Assembly (NCBI RefSeq): GCF_023343835.1
Contig: NC_064435.1
Location: forward strand, 56,024,134 to 56,088,133
DNA length: 64,000 nucleotides
Reading direction: 5' to 3'
Source of the DNA: Lagopus muta
Lineage: Eukaryota > Chordata > Aves > Galliformes > Phasianidae
Shown here: piece by piece, positions 51,201 through 63,789 of the stretch
Numbering within the stretch: the first letter of the stretch is position 1
How the letters are laid out: every line of letters begins with the position of its first letter
Made by a program: the position numbers and the translations under genes
Notes under the pieces: generated by a model
What the model saw: the letters and a program-made list of their open reading frames with translations, nothing else
Database searches by the model: none
What the model was told of the DNA's origin: nothing

Positions 51201-51544
51201 ACATGCAAATATGTAAAGCATATGTAAATAGAAGACCTTACAGCCAAAATAAATGCAATGCTTCTTAGATATGAAATGCCTCCTTTAAAAACTAGCAAAC
51301 AAAAAAGGGTATCAAAAAATTTCCTTAGGTGATACACTACTATCAGTTTCATAAATAACAGATTGTTGTTTTGTTAACTCAAGCTTTACTGCAAAATCCC
51401 TGTAAAGCACAGTACTACATTTGAAAAATATTATGAGATACAAAATATGTACCAGTTTATTTAGAGTTACCAGCAAACAAACAGAACGAGATAATTTAGA
51501 GTAGCCAGGAAGAAGCTGATGATATCTGTACGTTTTCTTACCCT

Positions 51545-52060
51545 GTAAGAAATGGGTTGGATAATGAGACAGTGGTGGCTGAACAGATGGGCCCAAGATC
51601 TAGTTGGAGGACATTAACTGGTGGTGTACTGCAGAGGTACTTGCTGGCTGCAGTTATGTTCAGTATCTTCATTAACGATCTGGATGATGCAGCAGAATGC
51701 TCTCTCAGCAAGTCTGCAAAGAACGCTAAACTGGTAGACACACCAGAGGGTCTTGCTGCCATCTTGAGGAATCCTAAGTTGGAAGAATGGACTAGCAGGA
51801 GCCTTGTGATGCCCAAATACAAAGCCTGGGAAGAAAAACTCCAAGCAGCAGGACATCGTGGGAGCTACCCAACTAGAAAGAAGATCTGCAGAAAAGGACC
51901 TAGGCACCAAGTGGAACATGAGCCAGCAATATGCCCTTGAGGCTCACAGGGTAACAGGACCTGGGTTACATTAGGCAAAGTATCACCAACAGCTGATCCT
52001 TCATTGGTGAGGCCTCATCTGGAGTGCACTGTCTACTGTAGTGGAATTTGCTCCAAATCA
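51545..52060 (+). mobile_element. Old CR1 LINE fragment with reverse transcriptase core, antisense to NETO1
   Basis: The plus-strand frame 51557-51940 contains TGGVLQ, AAVMFSIFINDLDD and ECSLSKSAKNAKLVD. This matches the CR1 polymerase region GVPQGS...LFNIFINDL...SKFADDTKL. The active-site FADDT is degraded to SAKNAK, so the copy is dead. Downstream, TGAGCCAGCAATATGCCCTTG and TGGTGAGGCCTCATCTGGAGTGC are standard CR1 coding sequence. Both ends are truncated: the CR1 3' tail is missing. Its divergence suggests an old insertion. Confidence 0.85.
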
Positions 52061-53329
52061 TAATACAACTGGCATTTCCTAGAATATCTTAGATCTAGAA
52101 TCCATCTAATTTCTCAGAATCATTTATATGTGAATAAAGTATACATGCTGAAGAATATGAACAATGAACAATTAATGTATGATTAGAAGACACAAGCTAT
52201 AAAATCCTAGTGCATGTATGAGACCTATTTTACAGTTAATTTTTTTCCCCTATTACTTAGAAATGAAGGAATTACTTGATTGAACTATGCAATATAGATT
52301 GTTGATTTTTGAAACATATGTTTATGCTTTTTTATACAGAAAAATATACTTTACATATATGAGCAAGAATCACAGCATGTAGAAGTTAAAATTGCTAATG
52401 ATAAAAAAATGCACGTTCAGTTTCATTTATTGAACAGACAACTACAGGTATATCTTTTCATTTTCCTATATTTAAAAAACTAGTCATTCAGTTTTTAAAC
52501 AATGAATATTTAAGGTATTCTAGTGTATGCACATCTATCTGTATCACAGAATTTATCAGAGAACTGATTTCATGTAAATACTCGTGGAAAAGTAAACAGA
52601 ATTGTAATATTCACCATACCATCAGCTATTTATTTTCAAGTTTATGAAATTAGGTATCTTTTACAGTTACTTATGGGAGCCTAAACTAGTCCTGCATTTT
52701 CAAATAATACTTCTCCATAAAAGCAGTGCTTGCAGAACTCTATACAAAACAATTTTTAATGGTTTTCTCCTAGTACTTGATGATACAATGAGCAAACAGG
52801 AAAATGACCAAAATATTCTAAAAGCATGAAAATTTGTTAAAGAATCACAAAAACAAATCTAAAATGAAGGGGAAAAAGGTTTTAAAAATAAATATTTTGT
52901 GATGTGTACGAGCAAGGGGATTTAGCTACCCCGTAGAAGAGCAATGGAAAAGTGCTAAGGAACAAAAAAGTTCTAAGTGAACCAGATGCACAAAAATATA
53001 GGAATTATTGTTTTGTTAGCCAAAAGGAAATTCGTTCAATGAATCTTTATGGCTCTGTAGTCTTACTGACACTCCAATAAATATTTCTGTGTCTGTAAAA
53101 CAGGATCTTCAAATAAAAACATAGTTTACTAGACACCCTGAAAAACAGCTCTATAATAATTACAGCTAGCAAAAACCATATTTGGCCTTGGTATTTTACG
53201 TATTGACTTTTAAAGAAAACATTGTAAGCAACAACATATATTTTTGAGGTTATACATAGAACAACACTTCCAAATTCTTTGTTTCTCAGTGCAGTCAGAA
53301 AAGAAGTTAACTGAAGTAAGCAAGAAGTG

Positions 53330-53743
53330 AGTACAACTCAGCATTTCACCTCGACATTCTAGATCAACAAGGACTCGTGAAGAAAACAGTTACTGGGATT
53401 TAACTCAGCAGCAGTCCAGCACCACAAAGTCATTCTTTCACTTAACCAATAACCCTCTACCAATATATCTCACCCAACACCCAACAATCCTCCAAGAAAA
53501 CACCTCCCTCCTAGCCATCTTCCCCTAAGTAGTTCCCACAAGTTCCCACATGTCACAGGGCGTGGAATAACCCTTTAGCAATCCAGGCCACCTGTTCTGG
53601 CCCCACCCCATCCTCTACTGCTGGAACATAATGGCTGTGGCTCACCCCCCCCTCAAGAGTTCTGTTCTGGGTGTGTTTCTGTTGCTCGTCAGCAACCATG
53701 ATGCTGGTTATGCTATTAATGCTTTTTTAGCTGAACCAGGGCA
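53330..53743 (-). mobile_element. Probable solo LTR of an avian endogenous retrovirus (ERVL-like)
   Basis: Read on the minus strand, the stretch starts TGCCCTGGTTCAGCTAAAA at 53743, resembling the TGTCCTGGTTTCAGCTGGGA start of common avian LTRs. At about 53550-53620 it has GGGGTGGGGCCAGAACAGG, then CTAAAGGGTTATTCCACGCC and CTGTGACATGTGGGAAC. These resemble the U3 block of those LTRs (ACCAAAGGGATATTCCATACCATATGACATC). No viral gene is recognisable on either side, so it is best read as a solo or decayed LTR. The far boundary near 53330 and any target duplication are not clear. Confidence 0.6.
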
Positions 53744-53932
53744 TAATTGAAGTGAATGCCCTAAAGAAGTTTGAGAAATTCTGTTTTTGAAAATGTAGGA
53801 CTGCAAGGATGCACTACTCTGCCTTGTGCTTGGTGATCAATGTCCCAGTAAAGTATACAGCTTCTGTTTTTCTTAAGAAGAAATTTTATAAATAAATGAT
53901 GCAAGTAGTAAGGAAAGTAAAATCATATTAAG

Positions 53933-53961
53933 AAAAAACAAATAAACAAATAAACAAAAAA
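53933..53961. repeat. AAAT/AAAC simple repeat
   Basis: AAAAAACAAATAAACAAATA followed by AACAAAAAA, about 190 bases beyond the LTR. Confidence 0.88.
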
Positions 53962-55782
53962 TCACAGAAATATATAGTCTACTTACTCAAGCTACTTTAA
54001 CTAGATTCCATATAGTATTGCTGAAATAACGAAGACTGCTTCCCAGAAATTGTATTTCTAACTTATATTATTTTTTTAATTCTTATGTCACACTTACTGT
54101 TCTCAGCTCGTTCACAATCAATTTATCTGTATGCTGTAATTGGTTACACCAGTGTTCAACCTCCATAGCTGTGGTGACATCAGTGAGATGAGATATACTG
54201 CATGCATTAGCAAGAGACAGGTATTTGTATGCCAAAAATTAATATTTGTTTCTTTGACATAATTTTGGAAATGTAAAGGCAGTGTCATCAGAAAAAGAGA
54301 ATCCAATCTTAGCTACTTATTACGCTTGGTGAGACTATGTACACAAGAAGTGCTTGAATGAACTCCACTGGAACAGGATATACGAATACAGAGTTTGTGT
54401 CTAGATTTCTATGTACGCAGTGGCGGACTTCTGGGATCTCAGCCTGCTTCTGTTTTACTCTATCATCTCTTCAGAGTAAGTTATTTCTCCAATATAAATT
54501 TTGTATGAGCGGCAATCAAGCCATCCTGAAATACATCCTCAAAGAGTGTTTGGACTATTTGATATCTGTACCTAAATCTCAAAAGTGTGAAGTACTTCTT
54601 GGTACTGCAATACAGACTTAGAAAGGAGAACAGGAATATCCACAATTACTTACTGCTTTGTGGAAACATTGGTTCTGGGAGCCTTGATGATTTGGGTGAG
54701 ATTGTTTGGCAGACAATTGTTTTTATGTTAAATATTTATAGTAGATGCAGGATGCCCCAATTAGGAATCACATTCCCCTCATGCAGCATAATGTGTCTAG
54801 AAATATGGGGAAAAGATCATTGTATGAGAAATATCTCAGAGTCTGCATACACCTTTGTCTGCCAGTTGCCCAGAAATGTGTGAAAAAAAAACTGAATTAG
54901 CTCAGGAGCCCATTCTATCTAAGAACTGCAGCCAAGCAATCTCTGATGCGACAGTGCAGTTGATATGGCTGCCAGGACTGGCTGTCAACTATCAAGGGCA
55001 GTATTGCATATGTGTCCCCAAGATAATATCTTAGTGGTTTCTTGTGGTTGATTAATGGTACCTAAACCTCACTAGGGAGAAAGATGAGAAAGGTGTGCAA
55101 CATAAAAGTGCTATAGAGCCTTTCCTGAATGATGTTGAATATTAAGTATGGCCTAGTTATGTAATTTCAGTATAATATTACTAAGGCTCATGATTTGTCT
55201 TATTGATTTGTTAGAGATGACTGGTAGCCCAGTCCAAGGAAATAATACTTTCAGTTCGCTATAGAAATACAGGGGAAAATGACTCAGTGGGTTTAGCCAC
55301 AAATGGTTGCTGGCATTCTTCAGATTGAATCAATTCATACATGTTTTTTTTTGCTACCATTCTGTGAAAACTCACATTGTCTTTTCAGAGAAGCTGTTCA
55401 TGATATATTAGTCCATAGAGTGGATTTACCAGGATGGAAGAAATGTATGGGAATAATTTGGCAATGTAAAGTAACTGTTGTGATTTTATTGTAGTGGAAA
55501 GGCTTTCTCTTATTTGTATTCTGGACATAATATTTATTTTTAAAAAATTAACCAGAACATTCAAGAGAACTCTCAATTCTGTTGAAGTGCTACTTTGTTT
55601 TCAGCTATTATATTCAAATGAAATTATTAATTGTGCTGGTTCAAATTGTGTCTGTGTCTGAATAACCTTTAGCTGATCACACGTTAAAACATATTTTCAA
55701 TACAAATAGAAATGTCAGCAGTGTTTACATCAACTGACATCCCTTTGCTGTAGCTGGCAATGTTATGTAGGCTGTAAGGTAC

Positions 55783-55925
55783 AGAGACTCATAGAATTGC
55801 TCAGGTTGGAAAAGATCTTAAAGGTCAAGTCCAACTGCAACCTAGGCACATCACCCCAATTCTTAACAACCCTCTGCTAAATCATGTCCCTGAGCACCAC
55901 ATCCAAATGGTTTTTAAACAGATCC
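55783..55925 (-). mobile_element. CR1 3' end fragment
   Basis: ACTCATAGAATTGCTCAGGT, TGGAAAAGATCTTAAAGGTC, AAGTCCAACTGCAACCTAGG and CCCTGAGCACCACATCCAAA are the reverse complement of a CR1 3' end. Confidence 0.9.
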
Positions 55926-56391
55926 TAATTGTCATATGTGAACAGTTCATCTTCCACTTTAAGAGCAGATGTCTTGCCATTTTCAAATATTTTTCTCTTA
56001 GCACCTAGCAGAGAACCAGGTGTATTTTTCTAAAGTGAATAACCTTGTAAGAAAATAAATCTAGCTGAATGTGCAAAAACAACTGATTGCTTAATCATCT
56101 GTCTGTATAAGATACTAGAAAGATAAAACAGACATAATGCTCTTGAATATGTGATCCTTAGAGTGGAAAGAAGTGAAGTAATCATAGAAAAAGAGCTTTT
56201 CATTATTTTACTCTGCAGCTGCTAGACTTTTGAAAGTTAATGGATAAAGCATATTGTAGAGCTGTAGGATGTGTTAAAAATGTATTTAGTATCCAGTAGA
56301 AATATGTATTTTTTTCAGCACCAGAGGGAGAATTTTAGAGCTTCACCCATTCTCATTGTAGCCTGAATTTTCACTGTTTCCAAAGAAGGGG

Positions 56392-56412
56392 AAAAAAAAA
56401 AAAAAAAAAAAG
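56392..56412. repeat. Poly-A tract
   Basis: About 20 A residues in the large intron with no element body recognised. Confidence 0.93.
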
Positions 56413-57904
56413 AAAATTAAACCAGAAAAATTAAACCAGATTGTTAAATCCAATTGTTATTATGTGTGCCTACCACAAGAGATGTGGCAGCTTAAGTATT
56501 CACTTTCAGTAAGCAAGAGGAGGAGCTGTGAAACTCCTATAACATGAGGAATTGTTGAGCTCAACAGCAAGTCAATGAAACATCTGCAGGGAAGTCATAA
56601 GTCATCTGTCCTGTCCTTCCAGCCCTATAACTCTCAGTCATACCATTTTTCTTTTTCTTTCTGCTATTTTTTGGAGTTTTCTTGGTTAGAAATCATGTTC
56701 CTTTGAGTGCACTGAGCTGCTGACCACAGCAGTTTTCTTAAATGTAATATGTCCTATGAAGGTGGGTTTATATCAGCTTGAGATGTAAACTATACTGTAG
56801 AACTGCTTTGGAGATAGTCGTACTTTCACTCTCCTTTTTTTCTTCATCTGTTAACAGCAGGGAGTAGAAGTTTTTTTCTATGGGGAAGAGTTTCAATATA
56901 TTCCAGAACTCAAAAGACTGACTCCTGTGAGTTTCTACTTAAATTTCACATATAGTTATGAATTTTATATTTCATTATACAGGATAAAATCAAGATATAA
57001 AGAAGATACACGTAATATATAAGAAGGGAGCAGTAACACTTCCCTACTTCCTGATGGAATTTCTGAGATTTTGGGACAAAAACACTTAGACAAAGTTCAA
57101 GCCCCACATAGATTCTGTATTGCCTTTTGAGCAGGGGACAGATGCCATGATGCAGATGCTGGGGAAGAATAATGTTGGAAAGGTCATTCTGGTTCCTCAT
57201 ACACTTAAGGAAGAATCAAAAAACATGAAGGAATGAAGGAGGATATATGTGCAGATTGTGAATTCATGGTTTACCTAAGGATTTACAGCTAGTTTTTTGC
57301 CTTACGGTTCTTTTGCTTCCTGTTGGTTACAACTTCATGAAGGTAACGTTTCCTTTTCTTTGACAGTTTTGCTCCAATTAAAAGTGACAAAGTAAAATCC
57401 AAACCACAATTAATTGCTAATATTTATATAGCATAGACAATCTATTAGAAACAAGACACTACGTCATCTGGGACTTCTATTATTTTGATGAGGAAATCCC
57501 TACGATATCCATACATATGTCTAGTTCATACTAGTATAGTATAGCTCATACTATTCCTAGCCTAGTGATTTCCACTTAAGTTAAACACTTAAAAAGTGTT
57601 GTTAATCAGGAGCAGTAAGACATGTTTTGTTACATACCCACATGAAAAAAATCAACAGGATGATAAATTCTAAATCAGAGGGTCTTCAAACTTTTTCTGT
57701 AAACTAGAACATTTTAACCAATTGACAGTAATTTTATGTATCACTCATGCCACATGCTCAGTATTCATTAAATGATTCTGAAGCTGGTTTGTCATGGAAA
57801 TTAGAAAAATATAGCTCATTGTAGAGCTGGAGATCTTTAATCCACAGTTTGAATAGCTTTAAACTGATGTCTACTAGCACCATAGTTACATCTACTTTTT
57901 CCTG

Positions 57905-58067
57905 AGATATGCTACCCAATGAGGTTGTGGAGTCTCCTCTAGAGATATTCAAACCCCACTTGAATGATTTGCTGTGCATCCTACTGTAGGGAACCTGCTT
58001 TAGTAGGAGGTTGGACTAGATGAGCTCCAGAGATCCCTTCCAACCCCTATAATTCTGTGATTCTGTA
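57905..58067 (+). mobile_element. CR1 3' end fragment, antisense to NETO1
   Basis: GAGGTTGTGGAGTCTCCTCT, AGAGATATTCAAACCCCACT, GGAGGTTGGACTAGATGAGC, ATCCCTTCCAACCCC and the tail ATTCTGTGATTCTGTAA follow CR1 order. About 160 bp. Confidence 0.93.
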
Positions 58068-58442
58068 ATTTAACAAATTTGCACTTTTTCTGCTCTACTC
58101 AAAAACTACCAATCCAAAGCAACAATTTGACTTCCACTGGATTTGCTGGCATTCTTAATATTATTCAAGTAATTAATCAATACATATAATTATGTCCACA
58201 ATCCGACCTGAATTTAGCAATTTGTGTATTGAATGCTACAGCAATTTTCTAGCTCAGTGTCTTAGAAAGAGTGAAAATTGGTCAGTCATAGTACCCAGGA
58301 TTTTTACGTATAGGTCAGCTGCTTATCCAGCAGGCAGGCAATAATTACATTTCATTTGACTAGACCAGGTTTCTGGCTGCCAAACAGCAGGATTTTTCCT
58401 AGCTTGATTTAAAAGAGTCATCTAAAGCTGTAGTGATAAAAG

Positions 58443-58488
58443 ACAAACAAACAAACAAAAAACAATAAAAACAACAACAAAAAAAACC
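58443..58488. repeat. A-rich AAAC simple repeat
   Basis: GACAAACAAACAAACAAAAA followed by further A-rich CAA units, in the large intron. Confidence 0.9.
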
Positions 58489-58626
58489 CCATCAACATGA
58501 ATAAAACTTTATACAAACAAGTATATTACTGCTAAGAATGATCATTGTAGAGATCGAGCAAGCACATGGGAGAAAGAGATTCAAAGTTACCTGAATCTTG
58601 ATTTTTAAATTGCTGCACCAGTATGT

Positions 58627-58630
<4 letters not shown>

Positions 58631-58660
<30 letters not shown>
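58631..58660. repeat. Poly-A tract (30 bp)
   Basis: An uninterrupted run of 30 A residues, the longest homopolymer in the window; no element body is recognised beside it. Confidence 0.97.
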
Positions 58661-58662
<2 letters not shown>

Positions 58663-60966
58663 ACTTATTTTAAATAATTTCATCATTAACTTTGTAGTTG
58701 GTGGCAGTTAATGACCAAGTGTTTAATCCATAAAATTAAATCAGCATTGAAGAGCAAAACAATTATGTGAGTAATTTGTTGCATTCTCATTTAATATTAA
58801 TTTTGACTTCAAGTTTAGAAATGAACTACACGAAATAAAGGAAAAGAAAATTCAAAAGCAAACCGGAAGTGGTATCATACAATCTTTTATTAACCCACAT
58901 ACCGCAACCAGCAGATTTGGTAACATTGTCTCTTGAGCTTCAACTATCAGATAACATCTGGCAAATTATGTTTGTAAGTCCGGTTACACAACAACTTCTG
59001 GCTTCTCACTGTCATCTACGGGGCTGATATGTGACTAGAATAGCACATTTCATGCTGCCTGCTTTTGTCATGCTACCACAGATTTTAAATAATGGATGTT
59101 CCATGGCATTAATTTATTTGAATCTGAATTCTCAAAAATATATTTGGCCATTCTGTTCTCATCATCTTTCTCATTATTTGAGCAGTCTTTCTTAACACTA
59201 AACACAAAATAGTCTTTTGATATCAAAGTATTCAAATAACCTTTATGTATATCTAGCATAACATCTCTGCAGTAATATTTTTTGAGTGTTATTGAATAGC
59301 ATTTGCTTACTTATTTCTGGAAATCTGCCATTATTTTCCTTCCTATCAGATAGTATTTTCATTTATCTGGTAGACTTCAAATATCAAAATTTTTTGTAAC
59401 TACAAGTCCATTTTACACTGTGTAGCACAGACTAAAACATTTTTGCTCACTGAAGTTAAATTCTCTACAAATCTATTTGAGGAAACGTTAATGTCAGACC
59501 CTCATTTACCTAGTGAGTTCTAAACTAAGCTGTTACCATTCAAAAAAGTGCATTTGACATAACTGAGTAAAGTCTTCAGAGCAAAAAGAAAACTGAGGGA
59601 ACATAATTTCTTGATCTCAAAAGGTTTTTGTGAATTTGAATATTTATGATATTTATTATACTGTACATTTTTTGTAAGAAACTGAACATGTGGACAGATG
59701 TAATTTAGCTCACAGTAATGTTATTGACATAGTTATGAATAATCAGTATATTTTTAATTAAAAAATCTCAATTAAACTGTATGTCCTTAAAATTGCAAAG
59801 CACTCTTTGGTTAGATGAGGAATACCACACCAGAATGGAAAACTAGACTTAATCTAATGTCTCTGACTATGCAAATAATATCACTGATATGACTACAGTC
59901 CCCTCTTTACACTGGAGAAGAATTTGTTCTGTTTAGATGAAATCCTTTCAGTGTTGTATAAAGTTGTAGACAATGCTTTTATGAATAAGATTGCACTAAT
60001 TAAATCAACATTGTACTGCAGTGAAATAACTTTGAAAAATAAGATGCACTTTTTGGGAATACATGAAGGATTAAGGAATTCTGTTTTCATTTACTAATCA
60101 TAAATGCAAAATTTCAAAGTAGTTTTAAGTATCACCTTTTATTAATAAATTGAGAATATAACCTTTTAACAGAATGAAATTTCTAGCAAACAAGATTTCT
60201 TTTGCTTTGTACTTAAAGGGGAAAGAAAATGCACACAGTGCAAACACATAAAATGTAATTGGAAGATAATTAATTGCCAGACCCATAAAGAAAATAATCA
60301 TTTTTAATTCACATCTTCCTAAATCCAATTTTACTTAAACTCTTTTTCTTTCAATAGACATTTTAGCATCAAAATATCTTTACACTAGCTCCTAAATGAA
60401 TTGAGAGAAAAAAACCAAAATGATATTTTAAGTGTCTGCAAAGTGCTGGATAAATGAATGAGGTGACTAAGGAATAAGTAAATTAATGATATGCAATCAC
60501 AGCTGCCAGCTCCCGCCATATAATGTGGAAGATAGACACCACTCTATGGAAAATCTGTAGCTGAGCTAGCTCAGACTCAAGAAATTTGTTTCTTCATTTT
60601 TGGAAGGCATGCAATATACATAACTTCTCAATCCTGACTTCTACTAAATTCCAGCACCAGATAGGGTGAGAAAATGAGATTTTGTAAACAGCTCAAGACA
60701 CTGAAGATCATCATGACTTTTGCTTGGTACCTCTTGTTGGTGAAAATTTTGTCTGGAATTTAATTTCCAATTTTAGAGAAAGGAACACATAATAAAATAA
60801 ACACACAAAATAATTAAAAAATTGAAAGCAAAAGTCACAGGCCTCTTCTGTTATCAATAATTGTTCCTTTCAAAAAAACATTCTCAGACACTTTCATTTC
60901 AGAAATCCCAACTGGCAGTAGGAAATGTAGCAAAAATCTACTTGTTTTGTATTCAAAACATTAAAT

Positions 60967-61048
60967 ACAAGGAGAGGAACCAGTAATCATTGCAAGTTAT
61001 TACAGAACAAGGAGAGGAACCAGTAATCATTGCAAGTTATTACAGAAC
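60967..61048. repeat. Perfect 40-bp tandem duplication
   Basis: Two identical 40-base units (60967-61006 and 61007-61046), beginning ACAAGGAGAGGAACCAGTAA, plus two bases of a third. No mismatch separates the copies, which points to a recent slippage or duplication event or to an assembly artefact. It lies in the large NETO1 intron. Confidence 0.97.
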
Positions 61049-63789
61049 TTCTATCACTTCATTTTACAAGCAGTATAACTGATTGACGAATGGAACTGGG
61101 ATAAAAAATGTATTTGAACTAACCAATAACCACATTTGAACAAAAAATGATGCACTTTTACATAAAGAAAGTACTTTCATTTCAGATGATTTTGAGGAAG
61201 ACAGACAAATCACTAATTGTGGTGTTCTAACACCAACAAAATTCAATTTATTGCATCAGAAAAGAAAAAGAGAGAGAACTGAGAGTCAGTGAATAAACTT
61301 AGCATTCTTAAGGTTATATTAGATTTATGGTAATTATTAAATTGACAGTCACCAAATTGATATCTACCACGTATTTTGAGTAGAAGTGGAGAACTACCAC
61401 TGAGCCCTGCTATGTCCTATATTTGGTAATAGAACTTTTTGTCAGCCTTACACTTTGGACCTAGAGAATATGCTATACATGAGATTGTAAAGGAGTATCA
61501 GTGCACAGAGGGAATTAACATTAGAAGAAAAAACATTTTTAACCTAGCATACACAAATACTGAACAGGTCTCACAATAATCAAATGACTCTTGCATCAAC
61601 CTACTATTATCTTCATATCCATATTCCCTATAAAATTTCAGATTTAAAAGTTTAGATTCTTTTAAGATTTCACTTTTAAAAGTTCAACTTCTCACTTTCT
61701 CTGTTTTTCATGATGATTTTTAGAACAGTATGTCTACTTTTACTATGTGTCTAAGTTAAAGATACTGAGATGGGGTTTGTTCATAAACCCTTAGTGCAGG
61801 TAAAGATGAATACAGCAAATAGAGCTTGTCAGCAGCTTATGTTAGTAATTCTAATTTGTCAGAGCTTTGTAATTATGAAGAGTTTGGGAGAGACAGCTGA
61901 GAATAATCTCTGTGTTTAGAAACTTAATTCAAGCTCTTTTTTTTCCCTACTAGTTTGATTTGCAGCCAATTTGAATTTGACGCATTTACTAATTTACTAT
62001 TCATATTGCAAAAATACTCAATTCTAGAAACAGAAACATGACTGACTTTTTCAAAGACTACACTATGCAGAATAAGAGTTCCTAGTTATTGGATAAGAAC
62101 ACTTTTTCTCAGTTATAGTGCGTATAGAACTTTAAAACAAAGGTTTGTGTCAATTTCTTTAAGGACAGTTAGGCAGAACAACTATACAAAGAAAGCAAAA
62201 ATCTGTTAAGAAAAGCTGAATATAATAATAAGAAGAATAACAATAAGAAGCCTTAATTATTACTGCTAGATTTGAGAAATACTTCAGTAAATAATGTGAT
62301 TTAAAAAAAAAAATCAACAATCACTTATGCAGATGTCAAATTAACAACAAATGATAACTGACAAATGAAAACAAGTGATATAAACATGTTTTTGTACCTA
62401 ACATAAAAGCATAGTTTTCAATACAGACAGCTAAAGAATCAGACTACTCGCAGGTCTGTGGCTAGAATAGGAAATAGATTTTCTGCCTAACAGTAGAGTC
62501 ACAGTCATGCTGATTATACAAAAGGACAGAGATCATTGTCAAGATTTACTGGCCATACACCTCAGAAACTTGTAGATACAATACATAAAGATGAAAATTC
62601 AACCACTTAAGGAATGGATAAGTAAAGAGGAATTGGACATTCACATTGCCAAGGACACCAAGAGAAAATGTTACAGACAGAAGTGTTTCCAGAGTGGGGT
62701 CACAACACAATCATCTAGAAATGCATCCCAGTAAAAATAGACCAAAAGTTTGACAGATAAGGAAGTCAGATGAGCTATAGTGAACTAAAATATTTTGGAT
62801 ACTTATTTGTTACATATTAGGTAAGAAGTTTCTCATTTTTTTACCTGATGAAATAGGTGTGAAAATATTTGAAGGAGAATTGTGAAGATGTCTTATAAAT
62901 TTTGGAGGTAATATGCTGAATATATATTCTAATAGTGAAAATGCTCATAGTAGACTAGTTGTTCCAAAGCACTTGTGGAAGAAGACTACCCAGGCTTCTG
63001 TTCAGTACAAATTCTTTATTATCTCCCCTATTCTATCACTTCCAAGTGCTTCACAAATATTACAGTCAGATCAAACATTAAAAAGGAAAATAAATGTCTA
63101 GGGCTCACTGGTTATTTCTACATTTTAAAGCAGAGGATGACCTCTCTAAATCAGACCTAAGGCTTACCAACTCAGTGTCATAACTATGCAAAGACAGAAG
63201 AGTGTCTTTAGGGGGAAAGCATAACAAAGATAATATTTAAAGAAAATTCTCCTCTGCCTCAAAGATTTCATTTTAATTGTTCTCTATCAAGTAATAATAT
63301 AAACTATTTTGAGAAGATGGTGTTGTAAAAATACGGGTTAATATTAAAAAAAAAAAAGTTTGCTTGGATTATTTTTGAACATACGTATAAATTTGTTAAA
63401 GTTTCCTCCTAGGTGATTCTGAAAAGACAAATTCTTTGTCAGGGAAACACTGTTCCTCAGTTAAAAATATTTAGCAATGAAAAACCATAATCACCTTTAT
63501 TGGTAAGATCACATACATACCACACATATATGGAAAAGTTTTTCCAGTGGAGATAGAGAACAATTATTTGCACATGTATAATACTGTAAAATGTCCTGCT
63601 CAACCTCCTCTAGTATTCTGTGTTCAGTAGTTGTGGAACAGACACAGAGAAGAGACTTGTGGAGGGAAGAGGGACGGTAGTGATGTCAAAAGGAACATAG
63701 CATTAAGGAAGAAGAATTGAGCTTTTGTAACTAAGAAAACTGACATCTTAAAAAGTATATTGGATATGGTCCTCAGGGACATGATTTAT

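Noticed and set aside
51614..51919. Minus-strand open frame of 101 codons
   Set aside because: Antisense of the plus-strand CR1 polymerase remnant.
60967..61048. CRISPR-like repeat
   Set aside because: Only two head-to-tail copies without spacers, in a vertebrate intron.
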